Shown: positions 1 through 11,279, counted from the stretch's first letter. The stretch: 37,257 nucleotides of DNA from Gammaproteobacteria bacterium (GCA_029243585.1 JAQWRR010000108.1:1-37257); one strand, 5' to 3'. Translations and numbers: made by a program. Notes: generated by a model not told the origin, from the sequence alone.

Positions 1-2771
1 AAGCTCCTATTGGTGGAGCTCAGTTTAATAACGAATTTGGTCGGCCCAATTTGGCCGGTTACTTTCGGACGTGTCTCTTAGATATGAATGGAGAGTGGCG
101 TGGGTACCATAAGCCCATCATGATCGCTGGTGGACTTGGAAATATCCGAGGGCAGCACGTAGAAAAGTGTGAGGCGCCCGTTGGGGCAAAGCTTATAGTG
201 CTTGGTGGTCCAGCTATGTTGATTGGCCTTGGTGGTGGTGCTGCATCCTCGCAAGGTAGCGGTAGCAGTGAGGAGGAACTTGATTTTGCATCTGTCCAAA
301 GAGGCAACCCAGAGATGCAAAGACGAGCTCAAGAAGTGATTGATACATGCTGTGGTCTTGGGAATGAAAACCCTATCTTATCAATCCATGATATTGGAGC
401 AGGTGGGCTTTCTAATGCTGTACCGGAAATCGTTGACCAGAGTCATCGTGGGGCAATTATTGAATTACGTGAGGTGCCTAATGATGAATTTGGGATGAGC
501 CCAATGGAGTTGTGGTGCAATGAGTCTCAGGAGCGCTACATGTTAGCTGTGGGCGCTGAAGAGCTGGAAAAATTTACTTATATATGTGAGAGGGAACGTT
601 GTCCCTATGCCGTTATAGGTGAACTAACCGAACAAGCAGAACTGCGAGTGCTGGATGCTGAGTTTAAAAATGAACCTGTTTCTATGCCTATGCAGGTTTT
701 GTTTGGTAATCCACCAAAAATGGTCCGTGAAGCAACAACTATTGAGATGCCTCTAGAGCCATGGAATCATGATGAAATAAATCTTGATGATGCTATTCAG
801 CGAGTTCTTTCTTTTCCTGCAGTAGCTGATAAGTCTTTTCTCATTCATATAGGTGACCGTAGTGTTGGTGGTTTATCTGCTCGGGATCAATTAGTTGGTC
901 CATGGCAGGTTCCGGTAAGTGATGTGGCAGTAACTTCGTCTAGCTATACAGGCTATACAGGTGAAGCTATGTCTATGGGCGAGCGTACTCCAGTAGCAAT
1001 AATGGCAGGGGCTGCATCGGCACGGTTGGCCGTTGGTGAAGCAGTAACCAATCTTGCGGCTGCCGACATTTCTAAGCTCTCAGATATCCGATTATCAGCA
1101 AATTGGATGGCCGCTGCCGGGCATGGTAGTGATGATTATGCGTTATTTGAAATGGTCAAAACCATTGGTGAGGAAATATGTCCGGCATTAGGAATTGCGA
1201 TTCCTGTTGGTAAGGATTCATTATCAATGCAAACGTCATGGCATTCTAACGGAGAAGAGCGTGCAGTTACTGCGCCGGTCTCACTTATTGTCTCAGCTTT
1301 TGCACCTGTTCTTGATGTGCGAGAAACGCTTACACCTCAATTAAACCTGTCTGAGGGTGATACCGTTTTGATGCTGTTTGATCTGTCTAAGGGCAAACAG
1401 CGTCTTGGTGGGTCTGTATTAGCGCAGTGTTTCAATCAGTTTGGCGGGGAACCACCTGATCTAGATGATCCCGATTTAATGGTCAGATTTTTTGATGCAC
1501 AGAGAGTGCTTCGAGAAAAGAACTTGCTGCTTGCTTATCACGATCGATCTGATGGTGGTTTGTTTGCAACTCTTGTGGAGATGGCCTTTGCTAGTCGTGG
1601 TGGCTTGAATATTCAGATTCCTAAAAGCATCTCAGATGTGCTGGCGTATTTATTTAATGAAGAGCTTGGTGTGGTTATGCAGGTTAGATGTAGTGATCTT
1701 CCTGCTGTCCGGGCTGTTTGTAGTGAATATGGTCTGGGTGAGTGCACTATTGTGGCTCATCCGGATAGACATGGCGAGATAGTTATCGAGCATGAAGGTC
1801 TTAATCTCTTTAAGGCATCCCGTACACTTCTGCACCGCTGGTGGTCAGAACTTACTTATAGAATGCAAAGTCTTAGGGATGATCCAGATTGTGCTACTGA
1901 GGCTTATGATGAATTGTTAGATGAAAAAGACCCAGGCCTTAATTCTGATCTAACCTTTAAACTTGTTGATAATAAAAGCACACGGACAGATAACCGTCCT
2001 AAAGTTGCAATCCTCCGTGAGCAGGGTGTCAACAGCCAGCGGGAAATGGCTGCGGCATTTGATCGTGCAGGCTTTGATGCTTATGACGTCCACATGACAG
2101 ACCTTTTTTCAGGTCGACTTGGTCTAGATGATTTTAGTGGTGTTATTGCATGTGGAGGATTTTCTTATGGAGATGTGCTTGGTGCCGGAGAGGGTTGGGC
2201 AAAATCGATACTTTATAACGATGCTGTTCGGGATAAATTTCAGGAATATTTTCAACGGGAAGATAGCTTTGTTCTTGGGGTGTGCAACGGATGTCAGATG
2301 CTTGCTTCATTAAAGAATTTAATTCCTGGCACTGACCATTGGCCGCGTTTTGTACGTAATCGATCTGACCAGTTTGAAGCACGCTTGTCTTTAGTTTATG
2401 TAGAGCCAAGTCCATCAATCTTATTAAGAGAAATGAGTGGTTCACGCATGCCTATAGTAACCTCTCATGGTGAAGGAAAAGCCGAGTTTAGATCTAATGA
2501 GGCTCTTGATGCTTGCGACACCAATTTTACTTGTGTGCGCTATGTCGATAACTACGGTAAAACCGCAGATATCTATCCTTCTAATCCCAATGGGTCCCCT
2601 CGCGGTATTGCTGGTCTGACTAGTGAGAATGGTCGAGTCACAATTATGATGCCTCATCCAGAGCGTGTTTTTCGAACCATACAAAATTCCTGGCATCCAC
2701 CGGAATGGGGAGAGAATTCACCTTGGTATAAACTTTTTTTAAACGCTCGTGATTGGGTTGATACAAAGTAA
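1..2771 (+). CDS. purL: Phosphoribosylformylglycinamidine synthase, C-terminal ~3/4 (5' truncated by window edge)
   Basis: Frame open from base 3 (APIGGAQFNNEFGRPNLAGYFRT...), upstream of the ORF-track start; PurL motifs GEAMSMGERTP and C-terminal glutamine amidotransferase GVCNGCQM and HGEGK. Confidence 0.97.
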   Translation, partial: APIGGAQFNNEFGRPNLAGYFRTCLLDMNGEWRGYHKPIMIAGGLGNIRGQHVEKCEAPVGAKLIVLGGPAMLIGLGGGAASSQGSGSSEEELDFASVQRGNPEMQRRAQEVIDTCCGLGNENPILSIHDIGAGGLSNAVPEIVDQSHRGAIIELREVPNDEFGMSPMELWCNESQERYMLAVGAEELEKFTYICERERCPYAVIGELTEQAELRVLDAEFKNEPVSMPMQVLFGNPPKMVREATTIEMPLEPWNHDEINLDDAIQRVLSFPAVADKSFLIHIGDRSVGGLSARDQLVGPWQVPVSDVAVTSSSYTGYTGEAMSMGERTPVAIMAGAASARLAVGEAVTNLAAADISKLSDIRLSANWMAAAGHGSDDYALFEMVKTIGEEICPALGIAIPVGKDSLSMQTSWHSNGEERAVTAPVSLIVSAFAPVLDVRETLTPQLNLSEGDTVLMLFDLSKGKQRLGGSVLAQCFNQFGGEPPDLDDPDLMVRFFDAQRVLREKNLLLAYHDRSDGGLFATLVEMAFASRGGLNIQIPKSISDVLAYLFNEELGVVMQVRCSDLPAVRAVCSEYGLGECTIVAHPDRHGEIVIEHEGLNLFKASRTLLHRWWSELTYRMQSLRDDPDCATEAYDELLDEKDPGLNSDLTFKLVDNKSTRTDNRPKVAILREQGVNSQREMAAAFDRAGFDAYDVHMTDLFSGRLGLDDFSGVIACGGFSYGDVLGAGEGWAKSILYNDAVRDKFQEYFQREDSFVLGVCNGCQMLASLKNLIPGTDHWPRFVRNRSDQFEARLSLVYVEPSPSILLREMSGSRMPIVTSHGEGKAEFRSNEALDACDTNFTCVRYVDNYGKTADIYPSNPNGSPRGIAGLTSENGRVTIMMPHPERVFRTIQNSWHPPEWGENSPWYKLFLNARDWVDTK

Positions 2772-2824
2772 TAACATCATAAAAGCTTAAGATAAGTTCC
2801 TAGTTGAATTAGGTTAAAAATGTT

Positions 2825-4498
2825 TTATTCAGTTAGACGTTTGTATCGTATCCTTTTAGGTTGATCGGCATCTTCTCCCTTTCGTCGTCTTAGATCCGCT
2901 GAGTAGTCTGCATAATTTCCTTCATAGAAAACGACCTCGCTGTTGCCCTCAAAAGCTAGTATGTGGGTTGCAATGCGATCAAGAAACCAACGATCGTGTG
3001 AAATTACGACTACACAGCCCGGAAAGTTCAATAATGCTTCTTCTAGTGCTCTTAAGGTTTCAATATCGAGGTCATTGGTAGGCTCATCTAATAACAAAAG
3101 GTTGCCCCCAGAACGTAAAAGTTTTGCTAGATGAACTCGGTTTCGCTCTCCTCCTGAAAGTAGATGCATTTTTTTCTGTTGATCGGATCCGCGAAAATTA
3201 AAGCGACCGACATAGGCTCTCGAGGGAGTTTCATATTGACCAATTTTGATTGTGTCTTGATTATTAGATATCTCTTCCCAGACCGTTTTCTCAGAATCTA
3301 GGGTATCTCGGGACTGGTCAACATAAGCGATTTCTACTGAATCCCCTATACGAATTTTTCCTGCATCCGGCTGCTCATCGCCCATAAGCATTCGAAAGAG
3401 TGTTGTTTTGCCTGCACCATTCGGTCCTATGACTCCTACGATGCCGCCTGGTGGGAGATTGAAAGAGATGTTCTCAAAAAGAACTCTGTTGGTAAATGAC
3501 TTGCTAAGTCCGTTGGCTTCAACAACTAGATCACCTAATCTTGGTCCAGGAGCAATATAAATTTCATTTGTTTCATTGCGTTCTTGGAAATCTTTAGAGC
3601 TTAGCTCTTCAAAACGTTGCATGCGTGCTTTTGACTTGGCATGTCTTGCTTTAGGATTGCTCTTAACCCAATCCAGTTCGGCTTTTATGGTTTTTTGATG
3701 CGCTGCTTGCCGACTTTCTTCAATTTTTAAACGCTGATCTTTCTGTTCAAGCCATGAGGAATAGTTTCCCTCCCAGGGAATCCCATAACCACGGTCAAGT
3801 TCTAGTATCCAACCGGCGACATTGTCAAGAAAATATCGATCATGAGTAACAGCAATGACTGTTCCAGAGTATTCAGACAAAAAACGTTCGATCCAAGCAA
3901 CAGATTCAGCATCAAGATGGTTAGTTGGCTCATCTAGCAGAAGCATGTCAGGGCTTGCTAAGAGCAGTCTGCATAGCGCAACCCGACGACGCTCACCTCC
4001 AGATAGTGTTGATACATCTGCATCCCAAGGTGGTAAGCGTAGTGCATCAGCTGCGACTTCTAGTTTTCGTTCTAGCTCCCAACCCCCTGCAGCATCAATC
4101 GCATCCTGAAGTTTGCCTTGTTCAGAAAGAAGTTCATTCATTTCTTCGTCAGTCATGGGTTCGGCAAATCGTTCACTTATAATATCAAAACGGTTAAGTA
4201 GTGCGCTCAACTCTTCAACACCTTCTTCTACGTTTTCACGGACATTTTTTTTGGGGTTTAGTTGTGGTTCTTGTGGAAGAAAACCAATATTGATTCCAGA
4301 TTGTGAGCGGGCTTCTCCATCAAACTCTTTGTCTTCACCAGCCATGATCCTTAGGAGCGTTGACTTTCCGGCGCCATTTAACCCAAGAACACCAATTTTT
4401 GCTCCTGGAAAAAAACTTAAGCTGATATCACGGAGGATATACTGTTTTGGGGGAACCACCTTAGATAGCTGATTCGTGGTATAGATGTATTGTGCCAT
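2825..4498 (-). CDS. ettA: ABC-F type energy-dependent translational throttle protein
   Basis: Two ABC domains ([24 protein letters not shown]), two [18 protein letters not shown] signatures, linker between domains; start [19 protein letters not shown] is EttA-like. Confidence 0.95.
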   Translation of the reverse strand: MAQYIYTTNQLSKVVPPKQYILRDISLSFFPGAKIGVLGLNGAGKSTLLRIMAGEDKEFDGEARSQSGINIGFLPQEPQLNPKKNVRENVEEGVEELSALLNRFDIISERFAEPMTDEEMNELLSEQGKLQDAIDAAGGWELERKLEVAADALRLPPWDADVSTLSGGERRRVALCRLLLASPDMLLLDEPTNHLDAESVAWIERFLSEYSGTVIAVTHDRYFLDNVAGWILELDRGYGIPWEGNYSSWLEQKDQRLKIEESRQAAHQKTIKAELDWVKSNPKARHAKSKARMQRFEELSSKDFQERNETNEIYIAPGPRLGDLVVEANGLSKSFTNRVLFENISFNLPPGGIVGVIGPNGAGKTTLFRMLMGDEQPDAGKIRIGDSVEIAYVDQSRDTLDSEKTVWEEISNNQDTIKIGQYETPSRAYVGRFNFRGSDQQKKMHLLSGGERNRVHLAKLLRSGGNLLLLDEPTNDLDIETLRALEEALLNFPGCVVVISHDRWFLDRIATHILAFEGNSEVVFYEGNYADYSADLRRRKGEDADQPKRIRYKRLTE

Positions 4499-4599
4499 GA
4501 GGTACCTAGTCTCCGTTTAGATGCGGGATAATACTTTAAGGTTTAGTAAAAGTAGCAGTTATTTTCCCATTTGAAGATTAATCTAAGTAGGATATTTAA

Positions 4600-5562
4600 A
4601 TGTCAGACCAAGTTATCGTTATATATGGAGAGGAGTTAGCTAAATACGGTTTTCCGAATAGGCATCCTTTTGGAACGGATCGCTACGATGTCTTCATGAA
4701 TGAGTTAAATGAGTCGCCAAACGAGGCGTCTTTTATTCGGCATCTCTCCAGGCTCGCAGAACGGGATGAGATTGAGCGCTTTCACACTTCGGATTATATC
4801 GATCGTGTTATTGAGCTTTCTGCTATTGGTTCTGGATATCTTGATGCGGGTGATACCCCTGCTTATCCAGGTGTCTATGAAGCTGCTTCTCATGCTGTTG
4901 GCGGAACCCTTAACGCATTAACAGCAATTATGGAGGGGGAGATTCCCAGAGCTTTCATTCCAATTGGAGGTCTCCATCATGCTGCTCGCAATAGTGCTGC
5001 TGGTTTTTGTGTGTTTAATGATTGTGGAGTAGCCATTGAAGTTGCAATGAGCGTTTATGGTTTGGAGCGAGTTGCTTATGTTGATATCGATGCCCATCAC
5101 GGGGATGGGGTCTTTTATGGTTTTGAAGAAGACCCTCGAGCATTATTTGCCGATATACATGAGGATGGACGTTTTTTATACCCAGGCACAGGAGCAAGGA
5201 GCGAAACAGGCCGTGGACCAGCCGAGGGCACAAAGTTGAATATTCCAATGCAACCCGGTTCCGATGATCAGGCATTCCTTGAAGCATGGGGTGAAGTTGA
5301 GGCGTACATAGAGGCATCAGAGCCGCAGCTTATACTTTTGAATGCGGGCGCTGATTCTTTGGCGGGCGATCCAATCACTCATCTTGAGTACAGTGAGAAC
5401 GCACATGGCCATGCTGCTGCCCGGCTTCGACAATTTGCGGATCGTTTCTGTGAAGGACGCATTCTCGGAATGGGCGGTGGTGGTTATAATCGTGTCAATC
5501 TTGCAAGGGCATGGACTCGGGTAGTGGAAAGTTTTGCTGATCCTACGATTAGTGGCTTTTAA
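4600..5562 (+). CDS. Histone deacetylase family (AcuC/acetylpolyamine amidohydrolase-like) zinc hydrolase
   Basis: GGLHHAARNSAAGFCVFND, DIDAHHGDGV, NAGADSLAGDP, GGGGYN: full deacetylase catalytic set. Confidence 0.9.
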   Translation: MSDQVIVIYGEELAKYGFPNRHPFGTDRYDVFMNELNESPNEASFIRHLSRLAERDEIERFHTSDYIDRVIELSAIGSGYLDAGDTPAYPGVYEAASHAVGGTLNALTAIMEGEIPRAFIPIGGLHHAARNSAAGFCVFNDCGVAIEVAMSVYGLERVAYVDIDAHHGDGVFYGFEEDPRALFADIHEDGRFLYPGTGARSETGRGPAEGTKLNIPMQPGSDDQAFLEAWGEVEAYIEASEPQLILLNAGADSLAGDPITHLEYSENAHGHAAARLRQFADRFCEGRILGMGGGGYNRVNLARAWTRVVESFADPTISGF

Positions 5563-5639
5563 GCACACAAACGATCCTGTCTTAGCGGTACAATCCTAAA
5601 CAGTTTGATTAAGGACCATTACTACGGCATAGGAAGCTG

Positions 5640-6914
5640 ATGATGCACAAGGATGATTTCCAGATTAAAGGGTTTGACCATGCTTTATTTGAGGCGATGG
5701 AGGCAGAACGATGTCGCCAGGAAGAGCATATAGAACTTATCGCCTCGGAGAATTTTGCAAGCCCTCGTGTGCTTGAAGCTCAGGGCTCGGTCTTAACAAA
5801 CAAATATGCTGAGGGTTATCCGGGTCGACGTTACTACGCTGGATGTGAACATGTTGATGTTGCAGAACAGTTGGCGATTGATAGAGCAATGCAACTTTTT
5901 AATGCTGATTACGCTAATGTCCAGCCACATTCAGGTTCTCAAGCTAATGCCGCTGCCTATCTTGCGATGATGAAGCCAGGTGACAGACTATTAGGTATGA
6001 GTCTGTCTCATGGAGGGCATTTAACGCATGGATCAAAGGTCAACTTTTCAGGAAAGATATTTGAGGTTTTTCAGTACGGTATTGATGAAGAGAGTGGGAA
6101 AATCAATTATGACACAGTCCGAGAATTGGCAATTAAGCATAAACCTAAAGTTATAGTAGCTGGGTTTTCTGCCTATTCCAGAATTATTGATTGGCAACGT
6201 TTTCGAGATGTTGCTGATGAGGTTAATGCTTATTTATTGGTTGATATGGCTCATGTTGCTGGTCTTGTTGCAGCAGGTCTTTATCCGAACCCGGTCTCAA
6301 TTGCGGATGTGACTACTACTACCACACACAAGACTCTTCGTGGACCCCGGGGTGGATTAATACTTGCACGCGAGAATGCTGAATTAACAAAACGGTTTAA
6401 TTCTTTAGTATTTCCAGGTGTTCAGGGTGGTCCTTTGATGCATGTGATCGCTGCAAAGGCGGTTGCGTTATTGGAGGCGCTTGAACCGGAATTTAAGGTC
6501 TATCAGAAACAGGTAGTGGAAAACGCACGCTGTATGGCTCTGACGCTTATTGAACGAGGTTATAAAATTGTTTCGGGAGGGACTGATAATCATTTGATGT
6601 TAGTTGATCTCATCAAGCAGGACATTACGGGACAAGCAGCTGAGGATGCTCTTAGTCAGTCCAATATCACAGTTAATAAAAATGCAGTGCCAAATGACCC
6701 TCGGCCTCCTCGCGTAACAAGTGGCCTTAGAATTGGAACTCCTGCTATTACAACGAGGGGATTCCAAGTATCAGAAACGGCACAGATAACCCATTGGATT
6801 GCAGATGTATTAGATGTATTACATGACGAAAAGAAAACAGAGGTTGTAACGAAAAAAGTACGTTCTGATGTTATTGAGTTATGCAGCCGCTTTCCCGTTT
6901 ATGAGGAAGGCTAA
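5640..6914 (+). CDS. glyA: Serine hydroxymethyltransferase (start at 5640 or 5643)
   Basis: [43 protein letters not shown]-lysine motif [15 protein letters not shown]. Confidence 0.98.
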   Translation: MMHKDDFQIKGFDHALFEAMEAERCRQEEHIELIASENFASPRVLEAQGSVLTNKYAEGYPGRRYYAGCEHVDVAEQLAIDRAMQLFNADYANVQPHSGSQANAAAYLAMMKPGDRLLGMSLSHGGHLTHGSKVNFSGKIFEVFQYGIDEESGKINYDTVRELAIKHKPKVIVAGFSAYSRIIDWQRFRDVADEVNAYLLVDMAHVAGLVAAGLYPNPVSIADVTTTTTHKTLRGPRGGLILARENAELTKRFNSLVFPGVQGGPLMHVIAAKAVALLEALEPEFKVYQKQVVENARCMALTLIERGYKIVSGGTDNHLMLVDLIKQDITGQAAEDALSQSNITVNKNAVPNDPRPPRVTSGLRIGTPAITTRGFQVSETAQITHWIADVLDVLHDEKKTEVVTKKVRSDVIELCSRFPVYEEG

Positions 6915-6936
6915 AGCCCGCTAATCGGGGGAACTT

Positions 6937-7440
6937 TTGCATTGTCCATTTTGTAATAACGATGAAACAAAGGTAATTGATTCACGTTTAGCTGGTGAAG
7001 GATGGCAGGTGCGTAGACGACGTGAGTGCCAACAATGCAGTGAGCGTTATACGACCTTCGAGACAGCTGAACTTGTTATGCCTCACGTTATTAAGCGTGA
7101 TGATAGTCGGGAACCTTTTGATCAGGTCAAGTTACGAAGTGGCATATTGAGATCTTTAGAAAAAAGACCTGTAAAAAGCGAGGATATTGAAAAAAGCATA
7201 GAGCGTGTGACGCACCTTCTTCAAACAATGGGGGAACGTGAGGTCCCCGGACGATTAATTGGTGACATGGTCATGGAGGAGCTGCGCAAACTAGATCAGG
7301 TAGCATACGTACGCTACGCATCGGTATATCGAAGTTTTCAGGATATTACGGAGTTTCAGAGAGAGATTGAGAAACTTCAATCACTTCCTGGCCCAGTTGA
7401 TCGTGAGCAGATGTCTCTCCTGTCTGATGATGAAAGTTAA
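6937..7440 (+). CDS. nrdR: Transcriptional repressor NrdR (TTG start)
   Basis: [17 protein letters not shown]...[17 protein letters not shown] zinc ribbon plus ATP-cone. Confidence 0.97.
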   Translation: MHCPFCNNDETKVIDSRLAGEGWQVRRRRECQQCSERYTTFETAELVMPHVIKRDDSREPFDQVKLRSGILRSLEKRPVKSEDIEKSIERVTHLLQTMGEREVPGRLIGDMVMEELRKLDQVAYVRYASVYRSFQDITEFQREIEKLQSLPGPVDREQMSLLSDDES

Positions 7441-8549
7441 TGACGAGTGAAGATGATAAGGCTTATATGACCCGAGCAGTGCAGTTAGCACGCAAGGGGC
7501 TTTATACAACCGATCCAAATCCCAGAGTTGGGTGTGTTTTAGTTAAAGCTGGTGAAATTATTGGTGAAGGTTGGCATGAGCGAGCTGGTAACCCGCATGC
7601 AGAAATAATAGCTTTGGAGCAGGCTGGCAGAGAAGCCCTTAATGCAACCGCCTTCGTTACTTTGGAGCCCTGTTGTCATACCGGACGAACTGGGCCTTGT
7701 GTTGAGGCCCTGATTGATGCGGGAGTTTCACGTGTAGTGTGTTCAACCATTGATCCAAACCCATTAGTTTCTGGAGAAGGATTGAGGAGACTTAAAGAGG
7801 CTGGAATTATTGTTGAGAAAGGGTTGCTTGAGGATTTAGCGACGAGTTTAAATCCAGGCTATCTAATGAGAATGAAGCATGGACGACCCTTTGTAAGAAG
7901 CAAGCTTGCGGTTAGTTTAGATGGACGTACTGCCCTTGCAAGTGGCGAAAGTCAGTGGATTACTGGCGAGGATTCTCGAGCTGATGTTCATAATTGGCGA
8001 GCTCGATCTAGTGCCGTAGTTACAGGGATTGGTACTGTGATTAAAGATGATCCCTCGCTAAATGCAAGATTGATAGATTTAAGCAAAAATGTTTTGCAAC
8101 CTCTTCGAATAATCATTGATTCTCACCTGCAAACGCCGGACTCGGCAAAGTTAATAGATTTGCCCGGAGACACTATTGTTTTTACAAAACAGTCTACTTT
8201 GTCGAATGCACAGTCCGAAGCTAAAGCGCTAAGAGATAAAGGGGTTATGATTGAGGGAGTTTCTGGAATTGAGCAATGTGACCTAAAGCAGGTTATTGCG
8301 CGTATGGGGGAGTTAGATATCAATGAGGTTTGGGTTGAAGCTGGCGCTCAGTTAAACGGAGCTCTTCTAGAGGCAGGATTGGTTGATGAGTTGGTCATAT
8401 ATATTGCCCCTCATATTCTTGGCGCTGACTCTTATGGGATGTTTTCTATAGAGCCTTTAGCAAGCCTTCAACAACGTATTCAAGTTACATATCAAGATAT
8501 AAGTAGGATTGGCGAAGATATTAGGATCATTGCGTGTTTAGCGGAATAG
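7440..8549 (+). CDS. ribD: Bifunctional diaminohydroxyphosphoribosylaminopyrimidine deaminase / 5-amino-6-(5-phosphoribosylamino)uracil reductase
   Basis: Deaminase motifs PHAEIIAL, LEPCCHTGRTGPC and reductase domain SLDGRTAL; overlaps nrdR stop by 1 nt. Confidence 0.97.
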   Translation: MTSEDDKAYMTRAVQLARKGLYTTDPNPRVGCVLVKAGEIIGEGWHERAGNPHAEIIALEQAGREALNATAFVTLEPCCHTGRTGPCVEALIDAGVSRVVCSTIDPNPLVSGEGLRRLKEAGIIVEKGLLEDLATSLNPGYLMRMKHGRPFVRSKLAVSLDGRTALASGESQWITGEDSRADVHNWRARSSAVVTGIGTVIKDDPSLNARLIDLSKNVLQPLRIIIDSHLQTPDSAKLIDLPGDTIVFTKQSTLSNAQSEAKALRDKGVMIEGVSGIEQCDLKQVIARMGELDINEVWVEAGAQLNGALLEAGLVDELVIYIAPHILGADSYGMFSIEPLASLQQRIQVTYQDISRIGEDIRIIACLAE

Positions 8550-9181
8550 TAAAAGGCACTGGCCAAGTTTTAGAGCATATAGATGTCGATGGTGATCGAC
8601 GTTTAGCTATTGGATTTGAGGGTGTTGATTTATCAAAGCTTAGATTGGGAGCTAGTGTTGCTGTCAATGGTGCATGTTTGACCGTAGTCGATACTAAAGA
8701 TGAAGTTTTTATGGCAGACGTTTCTTATGAGACATTATCTAAGACAACTCTTGGTAACTGGAAGAAAGGGGATAAAGTTAATCTTGAGAGTTCACTGCTA
8801 TTAGGTGATTCACTCGATGGACATTTTGTGACAGGACATGTGGACGGTATCGGGTATGTAGAGAGTTTAGTGAAGTCTGGTCGATCGATTGTGTTTGGAA
8901 TTCGAACAGGGGCCGAACTTAGTTCTTTCTTAGCTCAAAAGGGTTCTATCGCGGTTGATGGGGTCAGCTTGACGGTTAATGATGTTGAAAACTCAATATT
9001 TCATGTGAATATTATTCCACATACATGCGATATTACAGTCATCGCTGGGTATCGTATTGGTACCGCTGTTAATATTGAGATTGATATCATTGCGCGATAT
9101 CTAGAGAAGTTTGCTGAATGTGAGAAAAGCCCACAGAGCATAAATATAGATTTACTTAAAAATCATGGTTACACAAGCTAA
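8534..9181 (+). CDS. ribE: Riboflavin synthase alpha subunit (GTG start)
   Basis: MFSGIVKGTGQV; duplicated lumazine-binding domains (GACLTVVD, GVSLTVNDV, LDGHFVTGHVDG). Confidence 0.96.
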   Translation: MFSGIVKGTGQVLEHIDVDGDRRLAIGFEGVDLSKLRLGASVAVNGACLTVVDTKDEVFMADVSYETLSKTTLGNWKKGDKVNLESSLLLGDSLDGHFVTGHVDGIGYVESLVKSGRSIVFGIRTGAELSSFLAQKGSIAVDGVSLTVNDVENSIFHVNIIPHTCDITVIAGYRIGTAVNIEIDIIARYLEKFAECEKSPQSINIDLLKNHGYTS

Positions 9182-10334
9182 GAATGAGTCTGCCTGGTCC
9201 GGGCTGAACAGCACGGAAGAAATCATTGCTGATCTTCGGGACGGCAAGATGGTTATCATCATGGATGATGAGGACCGTGAGAACGAAGGTGACTTAATTA
9301 TGGCCGCCAGTAAAGTAAATTCTGAAGATATTAACTTTATGGCGAGATATGGTCGCGGGTTGATTTGCCTTACGTTGACTGGCGATCGTTGTGAACAGTT
9401 ACGATTGCCATTGATGGTTAGTGATACGGAGCGAAACCGGGACACTAATTTTACAGTTTCTATTGAGGCAGCTGAGGGGATTACCACAGGGATTTCAGCA
9501 CATGATCGAGCTTGTACTATAAGAGCCGCTGTAGCTCGGGAAGCAAGGCCAGATGATCTTCGGCAACCTGGACATGTATTTCCTCTTAAAGCCCAGTCTG
9601 GAGGTGTATTAAGTCGTGCAGGTCATACAGAGGCAGGTTGTGATTTAACCAGATTGGCAGGATTTGAGCCAGCGGCAGCAATTGTAGAGATCCTTAATGA
9701 GGATGGAACGATGGCCCGTAGAGATGATCTGTTGAGATTCGCAAGTCAACATGATTTGAAGATCGGTAGCATCGCCGAATTAATCAGCTATAGACTTTCT
9801 AAGGAAGAGTCTGTCGAAGCTATTGCAGAGCAAACAGTTGATACTGATTTCGGTCCGTTTCGACTAGTGTGCATGGAAGACCATATTAATCGTACTGTAC
9901 ATTTAGCCTTGGTTCGAGGTGAACCCAATGCTGATACACCCACTTTAGTTCGAGTGCACATACAAGATACCCTTAGTGATGTTATTGGCATTAAGGATTC
10001 GAAGTTAGGGTGGCCGTTACGAGATGCAATGCAGTTAATAGCAGAGGAAGGTTGCGGCGTTGTGGTAATTCTTCGTCAGGAAGAGCTTCCCAAAAATCTT
10101 ATGCAGGCATTCAGAGGACTTCAGGAAAAACAGGATGAGTTTTTGATCGGGCGCGATCATACAGCTGAGCTCAAGACATATGGTACTGGTGCTCAAATTC
10201 TTAGGTCGCTAGGAGTACAGAAAATGAGAGTTTTGAGTGCCCCTAAAAATATGTATGCTATTTCCGGTTTTGGGTTGGAAATAGTTGAATACATATCTTC
10301 TGAAGGCAGTTCTGTGAAGGATGACGTAAAGTAG
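9165..10334 (+). CDS. ribBX: RibBX: 3,4-dihydroxy-2-butanone-4-phosphate synthase fused to a degenerate GTP cyclohydrolase II-like domain
   Basis: RibB motif MDDEDRENEGDLIMAA intact; C-terminal RibA-like domain lacks the Zn cysteines (VRVHIQDTLSDVIGI... instead of VRVHSECLTGD...RCDCG). Confidence 0.9.
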   Translation: MVTQAKNESAWSGLNSTEEIIADLRDGKMVIIMDDEDRENEGDLIMAASKVNSEDINFMARYGRGLICLTLTGDRCEQLRLPLMVSDTERNRDTNFTVSIEAAEGITTGISAHDRACTIRAAVAREARPDDLRQPGHVFPLKAQSGGVLSRAGHTEAGCDLTRLAGFEPAAAIVEILNEDGTMARRDDLLRFASQHDLKIGSIAELISYRLSKEESVEAIAEQTVDTDFGPFRLVCMEDHINRTVHLALVRGEPNADTPTLVRVHIQDTLSDVIGIKDSKLGWPLRDAMQLIAEEGCGVVVILRQEELPKNLMQAFRGLQEKQDEFLIGRDHTAELKTYGTGAQILRSLGVQKMRVLSAPKNMYAISGFGLEIVEYISSEGSSVKDDVK

Positions 10335-10339
10335 TAGTT

Positions 10340-10819
10340 ATGGATGAACGAATAATTAATACTGAAGGTAATTTAAACGGACATGGCCTGCGTTTTGCAA
10401 TCGTAGCCTCGAGGTTTAATGACTTTATCGTTGACCGTCTTGTCAGTGCGGCAGTAGATACTTTAACTAAGCATGGTACTAATAAAGCAGACATAGAGCT
10501 TGTTAGAGTTCCAGGCGCTTTTGAGATTTCGTTAGCGCTACAAAAGCTGGCAGAATCTAAGCGCCACGATGCTTTAATCGCACTTGGTTGTGTTATACGT
10601 GGGGATACTCCTCATTTTGAGCATGTTGCTACTCAGGCAGCTAATGGTATTAATCAGGTGATGTTGACTCATAGTTTGCCAATAGGGTTTGGAGTACTTG
10701 CAGTTGATACTATCGAGCAGGCAATTGAGCGTGCAGGAGCTAAGGCAGGAAATAAAGGGGTAGATGCTGCCTTAACTACTATTGAAATGGCTTCATTGCT
10801 CAGACAGCTTGAGCGCTGA
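10340..10819 (+). CDS. ribH: 6,7-dimethyl-8-ribityllumazine synthase
   Basis: ASRFND, RVPGAFEISLAL, ALGCVIRGDTPHFEHVA. Confidence 0.97.
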   Translation: MDERIINTEGNLNGHGLRFAIVASRFNDFIVDRLVSAAVDTLTKHGTNKADIELVRVPGAFEISLALQKLAESKRHDALIALGCVIRGDTPHFEHVATQAANGINQVMLTHSLPIGFGVLAVDTIEQAIERAGAKAGNKGVDAALTTIEMASLLRQLER

Positions 10820-10840
10820 GTAATAGTCCAAAAAATACTC

Positions 10841-11266
10841 GTGACGAATGAAAGCTCATTGCGATCAAGGCGTGGTGCACGCGAACTTATTGTAAAAGCT
10901 CTATATCAGTGGCAGCTCGCTGATCATAGCGAAAATGAAATTAGAAGTCAGTTTGCAGACAAACCAGAGTATGACCGCATAGATCAAGACTATTTCAAAG
11001 ATCTTCTCGGTATTATCTTGAATAAAATAAAGTTTCTTGATGCTGTTATTGGAAAGCATGCAGATCGCGAAGTAGAGCAACTGGACGCAATTAGTCGAGC
11101 AGTGCTTTTATTGTCTATTGCGGAACTAAGTGAGCGGCGCGATATTCCAAAAAAGGTTTCAATTAATGAAGCGGTGGAGCTTGCAAAGCGCTATGGGCCT
11201 AAAGACTGCTTTAGGTTTATAAATGCCGTTCTTGATAGGTATTCAAAAGAAGATCATAAACCGTAG
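10841..11266 (+). CDS. nusB: Transcription antitermination factor NusB (GTG start)
   Basis: RRGARELIVKALYQWQ, SINEAVELAKRYG...FINAVLD. Confidence 0.96.
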   Translation: MTNESSLRSRRGARELIVKALYQWQLADHSENEIRSQFADKPEYDRIDQDYFKDLLGIILNKIKFLDAVIGKHADREVEQLDAISRAVLLLSIAELSERRDIPKKVSINEAVELAKRYGPKDCFRFINAVLDRYSKEDHKP

Positions 11267-11279
11267 TTAAATAAAACCT

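Noticed and set aside
935-965. Short direct repeat (ctatacagg twice) in purL as a possible insertion
   Set aside because: It encodes YTGYTGEAM, which fits the normal PurL GEAM region without an evident length change.
2772-2824. Possible bidirectional terminator CCTA-GTTGAAT-TAGG between purL and ettA
   Set aside because: Stem is only 4 bp and AT-rich; not supportable as a terminator.
4113-4472. 119-aa plus-strand ORF opposite ettA
   Set aside because: Antisense shadow of a conserved ABC-F coding sequence; no recognisable motif or independent start context.
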